Below the pieces are notes generated by a model. The model made no database searches. It saw only the letters and a program-made list of their open reading frames with translations, and was not told where the DNA came from. This document shows, in pieces, positions 55,546 to 64,000 of a DNA stretch of 64,000 bases; position 1 is the first letter of the stretch; the number at the start of each line of letters is the position of its first letter. Source of the stretch: Gordonia soli NBRC 108243 (lineage in GTDB: Bacteria > Actinomycetota > Actinomycetes > Mycobacteriales > Mycobacteriaceae). Location: assembly GCF_000334455.1 (NCBI RefSeq), contig NZ_BANX01000035.1, positions 1 through 64,000 on the forward strand. The letters run 5' to 3'. Made by a program: the position numbers and the translations under genes.

Positions 55546-56844
55546 GTGACCACACGCACCTACGTCCTCGACACCTCCGTGCTGCTGTCCGATCCTTGGG
55601 CGGTACTACGTTTCGCCGAACACAACGTGGTCCTCCCGTTGGTGGTCATCGGCGAACTCGAGGGCAAACGTCACCACCACGAGCTCGGTTGGTTCGCACG
55701 GGAATCGTTGCGGATGCTCGACGACCTCCGGCTCGTGCACGGCCGCCTGGACGTGCCCATCCCGATCGGCGACGAGGGCGGCACCTTGCAGGTGGAGCTC
55801 AACCACACCGATCCGACCGTGTTGCCTGCCGGATTCCGCACGGAGACCAACGACTCGCGAATCCTCGCCTGCGCGTTGAATCTTCGGGCCGAGGACAAAG
55901 ACGTCACGCTGGTCTCCAAGGACACGCCACTGCGTGTGAAGGCCGGTGCCGTCGGTCTCGCCGCCGACGAGTACCACGCGCAGGATGTGGTGGTCTCGGG
56001 ATGGTCCGGGATGACCGAGATCGACGTCGACTCGACGGTGGTCGACTCCCTCTATTCCGAGGGGGTGGCCGATCTCGACGAAGCGCGGGAACTGCCGTGC
56101 CACACCGGAATCCGGCTCTTGGGTAATGGTTCGAGTGCGCTCGGACGGGTGAACGCCGACAAACGGGTGCAACTGGTGCGCGGCGACCGGGAGGCCTTCG
56201 GGTTGCACGGACGTTCGGCCGAGCAGCGTGTCGCCCTCGACCTGCTGCTCGACGAGTCGGTGGGCATCGTCTCGCTCGGCGGCAAGGCGGGCACCGGTAA
56301 GTCGGCGCTGGCGTTGTGCGCCGGTCTCGAGGCGGTTCTCGAGCGTCGCACCCAGCGCAAGGTCGTCGTCTTCCGGCCGCTCTATGCCGTCGGCGGTCAG
56401 CAGCTCGGGTACCTGCCCGGTGGTGAGGCCGAGAAGATGGGGCCGTGGGCGCAGGCGGTGTTCGACACGCTGGAGGGGTTGGCCTCGCAGGAGGTGATCG
56501 AGGAGGTGCTCAGTCGGGGCATGTTGGAGGTGCTGCCGCTGACCCACATCCGTGGTCGGTCGCTGCACGATTCCTTCGTGATCGTCGACGAGGCGCAGTC
56601 GCTGGAGCGCAATGTGTTGCTGACGGTGCTCTCCCGTCTGGGTTCCGGGTCGCGTGTGGTGCTGACCCACGATGTCGCGCAGCGGGACAACTTGCGCGTC
56701 GGTCGCCATGACGGTGTCGCCGCGGTGATCGAGAAGCTGAAGGGGCATCCGCTCTTCGCCCATGTCACGTTGACGCGGAGTGAGCGGTCGCCGATCGCGG
56801 CCCTCGTGACCGACATGTTGGAGGAGTTCGCGCCGGGAGCGTAG
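55546..56844 (+). CDS. phoH: PhoH-family protein with N-terminal PIN domain (PhoH2)
   Basis: The 432-residue protein fuses a PIN-type ribonuclease domain (residues 1-140, starting [11 protein letters not shown] with acidic D9) to a PhoH ATPase (Walker [15 protein letters not shown] near 246-259, Walker [14 protein letters not shown]). PhoH2 proteins are ATP-driven RNA helicase/RNases. GTG 55546 follows AGGAG and a hairpin leader. The 3' end lies in a 19-bp repeat (56828-56886). Synteny with Rv1095. Confidence 0.93.
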   Translation: MTTRTYVLDTSVLLSDPWAVLRFAEHNVVLPLVVIGELEGKRHHHELGWFARESLRMLDDLRLVHGRLDVPIPIGDEGGTLQVELNHTDPTVLPAGFRTETNDSRILACALNLRAEDKDVTLVSKDTPLRVKAGAVGLAADEYHAQDVVVSGWSGMTEIDVDSTVVDSLYSEGVADLDEARELPCHTGIRLLGNGSSALGRVNADKRVQLVRGDREAFGLHGRSAEQRVALDLLLDESVGIVSLGGKAGTGKSALALCAGLEAVLERRTQRKVVVFRPLYAVGGQQLGYLPGGEAEKMGPWAQAVFDTLEGLASQEVIEEVLSRGMLEVLPLTHIRGRSLHDSFVIVDEAQSLERNVLLTVLSRLGSGSRVVLTHDVAQRDNLRVGRHDGVAAVIEKLKGHPLFAHVTLTRSERSPIAALVTDMLEEFAPGA

Positions 56845-56886
56845 CGAGCGGGCGAAGTTCGGAGATGTCGCGCCGGGAGCGTAGCG
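56828..56886 (+). repeat. 19-bp direct repeat at the phoH stop
   Basis: TCGCGCCGGGAGCGTAGCG occurs at 56828-56846 and again at 56868-56886, a 40-bp period. The first copy contains the phoH stop codon TAG. It may be a short duplication. Confidence 0.8.
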
Positions 56887-56911
56887 GGCGGCGAGCTCCG
56901 ATTCAGAGACC

Positions 56912-56947
56912 AGCGGCCCGTCCCTCTTTCTACAGGGGCGGGCCGCT
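56912..56947 (+). terminator. phoH terminator
   Basis: AGCGGCCCGTCCCT (56912-56925) pairs with 56934-56947 (one G-T), loop CTTTCTAC, followed by TTTCC. Confidence 0.8.
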
Positions 56948-57070
56948 TTCCATGTGTGGGGTCCCTGGCACTTGTGCGATGCACGAGAGATGGGTGGGCC
57001 GGGTGATCGGATCCGTACCCCACCGTGACCAGGCCGAGACTCATGAACCCTTGCCAACTGGCACACTGTT

Positions 57071-58057
57071 GTGGTGCTGAAGTTACTGATGAGGCGTATG
57101 AGGTCTGTGGGACTCGCATCGGCGGTCGCGCTGGTGGCTGTCCTGTTCGGTTCCGGGCTCGCATCTGCCGCACCGGGCACCACGACACCGTCCACCTCGG
57201 GAACGCCCTCGGGGACCACGACGCCGTCGACCTCGGGAGCGACGAGTACGTCGGCTGCACCCGGAGGCGTCACCGGCGTCCCGGTGCTCGACAATCTCCT
57301 GAACTCGCTCGCCGGTCAGGGGCAGGGTGGCGCGGCGTCACCGGCCGCGGGTCAGACGAAGCAGATGATCGTGGTCACGGCTCCCAAGGCCAGTGACCCG
57401 ACCGCGACCCTGACCGCCTTCGAGCGTGGGACCGACAACTCGTGGAAGCCGGTCATCGGGCCGACCAAGGCATTCCTGGGATCGCTCGGACAGGGCGAGC
57501 CCAAGGACAACGTGTACCGCACGCCGCAGGGCACCTTCCCGCTCGATCAGGCCTTCGGCAGACTGGCGAATCCTGGCACCAAACTGCCGTACATCAAGGT
57601 CGACCAGCAGGATTGGTGGGACTCGAACACCAAGTCGCCGACGTACAACACCCATGTCCGGCAGGCAGCGAGCCCCGGTGGCGACAGCGAGAACCTGTAC
57701 AACTCCGGCCCCGTCTATGACTACGCGGTCAACATCGCGCACAATCCGCAGCGCATCCCGGGCAAGGCGTCGGCGATGTTCCTGCACGTCACCAACGGTC
57801 AGCCGACGATGGGTTGTGTCGCCATCGACAAGGAACTGATGCGCAAGATCCTGGTGTGGCTCGACCCGGCGAAGAGCCCGAAGATCACCATCGGCGTCAA
57901 TCAGAGCGCTCCGCCCGCGGACACGCCCAGTGCGACGCCGGCGCTGCCCGGCGGCGATCTGGTGAACCAGATCCTCAAGCAGTTCATCGATCTCGTGCCG
58001 TCGTTGCTCGGCACGGCAACCGGGGCCGGGAGCGCGGAGTCCGTTCCTGTCCCGTGA
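57071..58057 (+). CDS. Secreted L,D-transpeptidase-like protein
   Basis: The 328-residue protein has a signal peptide (cleavage near ASAAPG, residue 34), a Pro/Thr/Ser-rich linker with repeated TTTPSTSG units (35-65) and a C-terminal domain whose HVTNGQPTMGCVAID holds H239 and C249, the pair expected in an L,D-transpeptidase (YkuD-type) active site. It may cross-link peptidoglycan. GTG 57071 or ATG 57089 may be the start. The tail 270-328 is Pro/Ala-rich. Family-level call only. Confidence 0.72.
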   Translation: MVLKLLMRRMRSVGLASAVALVAVLFGSGLASAAPGTTTPSTSGTPSGTTTPSTSGATSTSAAPGGVTGVPVLDNLLNSLAGQGQGGAASPAAGQTKQMIVVTAPKASDPTATLTAFERGTDNSWKPVIGPTKAFLGSLGQGEPKDNVYRTPQGTFPLDQAFGRLANPGTKLPYIKVDQQDWWDSNTKSPTYNTHVRQAASPGGDSENLYNSGPVYDYAVNIAHNPQRIPGKASAMFLHVTNGQPTMGCVAIDKELMRKILVWLDPAKSPKITIGVNQSAPPADTPSATPALPGGDLVNQILKQFIDLVPSLLGTATGAGSAESVPVP

Positions 58058-58113
58058 GCGACCTCGCGGGTGATGCCCCGCGCGGGGTGACACCTCCCGA
58101 TCGGCTTCTGCCA

Positions 58114-58148
58114 CAGATGGGTCCGGCTGGACTGGCCGGGCCCATCTG
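58114..58148 (+). terminator. Hairpin after the L,D-transpeptidase-like gene
   Basis: CAGATGGGTCCGGC (58114-58127) pairs with 58135-58148 (one T-G), with a 7-base loop, about 60 bases past the stop. Confidence 0.65.
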
Positions 58149-58254
58149 CCGTGCGCAGGTCTGCTGGGCGGGTTGGCGAATCGTACGCGTGGAGGTTCGC
58201 CGGGCCGGCCCGTATGGAATCGGCCGGGGCCCAACCGGGACATCATCAACGCAG

Positions 58255-58872
58255 ATGCGAGACCATCGCAGGGTGAGCGAATCCGTGACCGAGTTCCTCC
58301 GTCGGATACCGACTCTGACGGGGGACGCACCCGACCTCGGTTCCACCGAATGGCCTGTCGAGCCGACCGCGGCGTTTCGAGCGTGGTTGGATTCCGCTCT
58401 CGCAGTGGGCGTTCCCGAGCCGCATGCGCTGGTGTTGTCGACCATCGGCGAGGACGGCCTCCCCGATGCCCGCACTCTGATCCTGCGGGACGTCCATGTC
58501 GATCGCGGATGGGCATTCGCCGGACCGGCGTCGAGCGCGAAAGGCGCGCAGCTCGCTGCGGCACCGGTCGCCGCGCTGACATTCTGGTGGCAACCGCAGG
58601 TGCGCAGTGTGCGCGTCCGAGGGCGCGTCGTCGAGGCGTCGCGCGCCGAGAGCGATGCCGACCTCGCTGCCAGAAGTACAGCCGCTCGCGCCGATTCGGC
58701 GCCAGGGGACTGGACCCTGTGGCGGGTGGTACCGAGTCGTGTCGAATTCTGGCAGGGATCGACCGATCGTCGGCACATCAGGGTGGTGTACAGCCGCGAT
58801 GACGCCGGCGCGTGGAGGATCGACGCGACCCGCGGAGGCCACGAGTCGGCGGTAGCGATCTCCTCGGACTGA
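58255..58872 (+). CDS. Pyridoxamine 5'-phosphate oxidase family protein
   Basis: The 205-residue protein looks like a PdxH-type FMN oxidase: PHALVLSTIGEDGLPDARTL and LRDVHVDRGWAFAGPASSAK bind FMN, AALTFWWQPQVRSVRVRGRV is the central strand pair, and SRVEFWQGSTDRRH fits the C-terminal substrate segment. It may make pyridoxal phosphate or act on another substrate. ATG 58255 or GTG 58273 is the start; neither has a clear ribosome site. Confidence 0.78.
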   Translation: MRDHRRVSESVTEFLRRIPTLTGDAPDLGSTEWPVEPTAAFRAWLDSALAVGVPEPHALVLSTIGEDGLPDARTLILRDVHVDRGWAFAGPASSAKGAQLAAAPVAALTFWWQPQVRSVRVRGRVVEASRAESDADLAARSTAARADSAPGDWTLWRVVPSRVEFWQGSTDRRHIRVVYSRDDAGAWRIDATRGGHESAVAISSD

Positions 58873-58924
58873 CCGCATCCTGCCGGGGCACGACTCAGAG
58901 TCGGAGATCACGGCCCCGGGGTCA

Positions 58925-60615
<1,691 letters not shown>

Positions 60616-60619
<4 letters not shown>

Positions 60620-61572
60620 CGGTGTGCGCTCCATCGGGGATCGAGGACATCGCGGAGTCCGTCGCCGAGCCAGTTGAATGCCAGCCCGACGACCAGGATC
60701 GCGATGCCGGGAGCGATGGCGACGTACGGGCTGCCGGAGATGAGCACCTTCGCGCCCTCGGCGACCATCCGCCCCCAGTCGGGCGTCGGTGGCTGGACAC
60801 CGATGCCCAGCGCACTGAGGCTGGACGCCAGGACGATCAGGATGCCGATCAGGCTCGTCCAATAGACGATGACGGTGGCGCCGACGTTCGGCAATATCTC
60901 GGTGCGCAGGATCGTCCACGACGAACCGCCCAGTCCGACTGCTGCTTCCACGTACTCGAGCTCGCGTTGCCGTCGTGTCTCCGCGTAGACGATCCGGGTC
61001 ACATACGGTGTGGCCGCGAAGATCACCGCGGCGGCGACCACCCACACACCCATCCCGATCACCTCGGCGAGCGCGAACGCCACGATGACAACCGGGAAAG
61101 CGAACAGGATGTCGACGATCCGCATGACCCCCGAGGAGATCCACGAGCGTGACCATCCGGCGAGCAGGCCGACCACGGATCCGATGAGCACGGCGACCGT
61201 GGTCGCCAATGCGGTCGGAGCGATGGTGGCGCGGCCACCCCAGATCAATCGGCTGAGGATGTCGCGGCCCTGTTCGTCGGTGCCCAGCAGGTGCCCGGCC
61301 GAACCGGGTTCGAGGTAACGCGACGCCGCGTCGCCGACGGTCGGATCGTGCGGCGCGATGAGCGGTGCGAGGACGGACACCACGATCACCAGCGCCAGCA
61401 CCGTCACCGCCGCCACCAGTTGGTGATGGTGTGTCCACGCGGGTCGGTGCAGCCGTGTCCGCCGGTGTCGCGCAGCCAGTGGGGCAGCCGGTCGCGAAGG
61501 CGCGTCGTCGGACGGCGACGTCGGCTCGAGATCGGTCGCCTCGCTGGTCGCCTGATCGTCGTGGATGGTCAT
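60616..61572 (-). CDS. Oligopeptide ABC permease, DppC type (second locus)
   Basis: The 318-residue permease has a low-complexity cytoplasmic start (1-50), then LAPLIAPHDPTVGDAASRYL, GTDEQGRDILSRLIWGGRAT and the coupling segment LEYVEAAVGLGGSSWTILRT. It starts at ATG 61572, one base after the first permease's stop, and overlaps the ATPase start. Confidence 0.9.
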
Positions 61573-61573
61573 C

Positions 61574-62635
61574 TCAGCTCCTCAGACGGGGGTCGAGCAG
61601 GTCACCGATCACGTCCGTGACGAGGTTGACGACGACGAACACCACGGTCACCAACATGACGCCGCCCTGGATCACCGGATAGTCATGGGCGCTGATCGCG
61701 TTCATCAGATCGGTGCCGACTCCCGGCCAGCTGAAGACGAACTCGACGAACACGGCTCCGCTGAGCAGGGTCCCGATCTCGAGTCCCGTGGTCGTGATGA
61801 TCAGCGGCGCGACGTTGCGGCCGACGTGTTTGGTGAGGATCCGCCACCGCGGCAGCCCCTGGCTCCGCAGGGTGCGGATGTAGTCGGACTCCAAACTCTC
61901 GATCACCCCGGCGCGGGCGAACCGCGCCAGGATCAACATCGAGATGAGCGCCGCGCTGATCGCGGGGAGTATCAGGTGGGAGAGCAGGCCACCGCCGTCG
62001 GCGGTGTCGCGCATTCCGGTGGCCGGCAGCACCTTCCACTGCAGCGCGAACAGCCAGATGAGGATCAGGCCGAACCAGTAGACCGACAGGTTCGATCCCA
62101 CCTGGACCAGGAGCATGATGGCGCGATCGACGAATCGGTTGTGGTTCAGGGCCGCGATCGTCCCGATCGCGACGCCGAACACCAGCGACACGACTACCGC
62201 GGCGGCTGTGAGGACCAGTGTGTTGGCGAAAGCGGTGCCCAGGGTGTCGAATACCCGTGAACCGTTGAGGATCGAGCGGCCACCGCCGCTGGTGAACAGA
62301 CTCGACACCCAGGTGAGGTACTGCGTGACGACACCGTCGTCGAGCCCGTAGGCCTGTTGCAGGTCCGCGATTGCATCCGGCGAGAGGACACCGTGCAGGC
62401 TCGCCTTGATCGGATCGCCCGGGCTCGCCTTGCCGAGCAGGAAGACCAGGATCGAGATGACGAACAGTACCGGGACCAGCAGCAGGACACGACCCAGGAT
62501 TCGCAATGCCAACGCGTGCCGCCGCGCCCAGGACGTGACCGCTTCCCACCGGCTCGCCGGCGGCAGGGTGCGCGGGTCGGCGTGGACGGTGTCATCGGTG
62601 GCGACGGTGTCGTCGGCCTCGATCAGCGTGGTCAT
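61574..62635 (-). CDS. Oligopeptide ABC permease, DppB type (second locus)
   Basis: The 353-residue permease has the DppB N-terminus VPVLFVISILVFLLGKASPG, a large extracytoplasmic segment and the coupling loop SDYIRTLRSQGLPRWRILTK. The first 35 residues are Thr/Asp-rich and cytoplasmic. ATG 62635 shares a base with the binding-protein stop (TGATG). The frame to 62917 is a shadow. Confidence 0.9.
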   Translation of the reverse strand: MTTLIEADDTVATDDTVHADPRTLPPASRWEAVTSWARRHALALRILGRVLLLVPVLFVISILVFLLGKASPGDPIKASLHGVLSPDAIADLQQAYGLDDGVVTQYLTWVSSLFTSGGGRSILNGSRVFDTLGTAFANTLVLTAAAVVVSLVFGVAIGTIAALNHNRFVDRAIMLLVQVGSNLSVYWFGLILIWLFALQWKVLPATGMRDTADGGGLLSHLILPAISAALISMLILARFARAGVIESLESDYIRTLRSQGLPRWRILTKHVGRNVAPLIITTTGLEIGTLLSGAVFVEFVFSWPGVGTDLMNAISAHDYPVIQGGVMLVTVVFVVVNLVTDVIGDLLDPRLRS

Positions 62636-64000
62636 CAGTTCTCCTTCGACACCGGTCCGAGGTCGTACCAGTTGGTGTTCGCGAAGACGAATCCACGGAC
62701 CTTCGGCGAGATCGCGTAGTAGCTGGTGAAGTTCACCGTCGGGATCACTGCGTGGTCGGCCGCGATGACCTTGTCGGCGTTCTGCCACGCGGGGATTCGC
62801 GCGTTCTCGTCGCTGGTGTAGCGGGCGGCGTCCAGTGCGCGGGTGATGGCCGGGTAGTCGACGAACTTGTCTCCACCGTTGGCCAGGACAGTCGAATTGA
62901 AGCCCTCCAGTGCCCACTCGGGGTAGGTGCCGCCGTACTCACCGAGGTGGAAACCGTCGTCGGGTTGCGGGTTGGAGATCCGCGACGAGTAGTTGCCACG
63001 CTCGAGCGCCACCACCGGGGCGTTGATCCCGACCTTCTTCAGGTCCGCCGAGATCGCCTCGGCCTCCGGCTGACCGGCGAGGTCGGCGATGATGTTGAAC
63101 GACACCTGGTTCGGTGTCAGACCGGCCTGCGCCAACACCTGCTTGGCCTTCTCCGGGTCGTAGGAGTAATTCCGTGCGCCGGCGTCGTAGGCTTCGTTGC
63201 CCGGGTTCAGGAACGACCACAACGGCTGCGCGTGACCCGAATAGATGTTGTCGGCGAGGCCTTTTCGGTCGATGGCCAGCGACACCGCCTCGCGAACGCG
63301 AGGGTTCTGTGACCACTTGTTGCCGAACAGGAACGAGACGTAGTCGAGTTGCGCGGCGGTGCCCTTCGGGACCGACGCGCCCTGACGCTCGAGCAGTTCG
63401 ACATCGGTGGGCTGGACTCGGGTGAGGATGTCGATCTCACCGCTCTGGAAAGCCGCGAGCCGACTCTGGTTGTTCGCGATGGTGCGGAACACCAGACGCT
63501 TCAGTTTCGGCGCGGTTCCCCAGTAGCCGTCGAACTTCTCGAGCGTGATGTGGTCGTTGATCTTGCGTTCGACCCAGCGATAGGGACCGGTACCGGTGGG
63601 ATGCTCGGACAGACCGTCGTTGCCGTACTTGCGCAACGCCGCCGGGCTGAAGACCAACGGTGACCCGATGGACTGGGCGAGCAGTCGAGGGAATCCGAGG
63701 TAGGGGCGTGTGAACGTGAACTCGTAGGTGTGATCGTCGACGATGCGCGTCCCGGTGAGGTCGCTGAAACGTGCCTTCAGCATCGCCGCGCTCTTCTCGT
63801 CATAGAACTCGAAGGCGGGGTCGGTGAAGCGCTTGACGTTGAAATCGAGTGCTGCGGCATCGAAGTCGGTGCCGTCCTGGAACTTGACGTTCTTCCGGAG
63901 ATCGAACGTCCAGGTGGTCGCGTCGGCGTTGGGGCGCCAGGCGGTCGCGAGTCCCGGGGCCAGCTTCGTCACGCCCTGGTCGCTGGAGAGCACCTCCTGC
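62635..64000 (-). CDS. Peptide ABC substrate-binding protein, 5' end outside the window
   Basis: At least 454 residues of a family 5 solute-binding protein are visible: LAPGLATAWRPNADATTWTF, the DGTDFDAAALDFNVKRF segment, VREAVSLAIDRKGLADNIYS and a C-terminus VRGFVFANTNWYDLG. The signal peptide lies beyond 64000; GTG 63993 is not a real start because coding continues (QEVLSS). It is first in the operon, the reverse of the first locus, where it is last. Confidence 0.9.
   Translation of the reverse strand, partial: QEVLSSDQGVTKLAPGLATAWRPNADATTWTFDLRKNVKFQDGTDFDAAALDFNVKRFTDPAFEFYDEKSAAMLKARFSDLTGTRIVDDHTYEFTFTRPYLGFPRLLAQSIGSPLVFSPAALRKYGNDGLSEHPTGTGPYRWVERKINDHITLEKFDGYWGTAPKLKRLVFRTIANNQSRLAAFQSGEIDILTRVQPTDVELLERQGASVPKGTAAQLDYVSFLFGNKWSQNPRVREAVSLAIDRKGLADNIYSGHAQPLWSFLNPGNEAYDAGARNYSYDPEKAKQVLAQAGLTPNQVSFNIIADLAGQPEAEAISADLKKVGINAPVVALERGNYSSRISNPQPDDGFHLGEYGGTYPEWALEGFNSTVLANGGDKFVDYPAITRALDAARYTSDENARIPAWQNADKVIAADHAVIPTVNFTSYYAISPKVRGFVFANTNWYDLGPVSKEN

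Noticed and set aside
58074..58090. CCCCGCGCGGGG palindrome after the L,D-transpeptidase-like gene as the main terminator
   Set aside because: It can form only a 4-bp stem; the 14-bp hairpin at 58114-58148 is a much better candidate.

Overview
The window reads as the chromosome of a mycolic-acid actinomycete (order Mycobacteriales), most like Gordonia or a close relative. It is GC-rich with many GTG starts. It carries a mycothiol S-conjugate amidase, and its backbone gene order closely follows the Mycobacterium tuberculosis Rv1074c-Rv1095 block as I remember it: fadA3, an SGNH hydrolase, cbs, metB, greA, a DUF4307 protein, mca, an Rv1083-like protein, a DUF255 protein, hemolysin III, a Z-FPP/UPP synthase, coaA, glyA, desA2 and phoH. 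Genus and orthology come from sequence reading, not from a search.

Region 1 (1-7710) is an accessory defence island with visibly lower GC. Reading on the minus strand away from a tRNA gene (7637-7710), it holds a truncated type I methylase (hsdM'), an AbiJ-like/HEPN-like gene, and then qatA, qatB, qatC and qatD. Every junction overlaps, so this looks like one operon. The QatABCD set is a known anti-phage system. The upstream AbiJ/HEPN-like gene is not part of the described four-gene system and is the best candidate here for something new. A frameshifted helix-turn-helix gene and an FBP zinc-finger gene lie beyond qatD.

Region 2 (7711-16680) carries a Tat-exported phospholipase C, a TetR regulator, a DUF2236/MpaB (Lcp-like) oxygenase with a perfect palindrome at its start codon, an MMPL transporter, a Bax1-I membrane protein and a DHA2 drug exporter.

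Region 3 (16694-22871) is backbone metabolism: thiolase, SGNH hydrolase, transsulfuration (cbs, metB) and a threonine ammonia-lyase.

Region 4 (22899-34531) is an insertion relative to the M. tuberculosis order. It holds an SRPBCC protein, a four-gene oligopeptide importer, a large BTAD/NB-ARC regulator, a DrrAB-type exporter and a non-coding stretch with a long hairpin.

Region 5 (34532-42384) returns to backbone: an LppU-like lipoprotein, greA, a VUT transporter, DUF4307, mca, a DUF255 protein, a histidine phosphatase, and a DAHP synthase preceded by a leader peptide containing Tyr-Trp-Arg-Phe and an attenuator.

Region 6 (42401-49137) is metal and cofactor uptake: a PepSY-TM protein with a His-rich loop, a membrane protein, a cobalamin riboswitch driving a three-gene BtuCDF-type importer, a 0.6 kb non-coding region with two copies of a 69-bp structured repeat, and an ankyrin lipoprotein.

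Region 7 (49184-58872) is backbone: hemolysin III, uppS, coaA, a DUF885-like metallopeptidase, glyA, desA2-like, phoH with a structured leader, an L,D-transpeptidase-like protein and a PNPOx-family enzyme. Region 8 (58925-64000) is a second oligopeptide importer, cut by the window edge.
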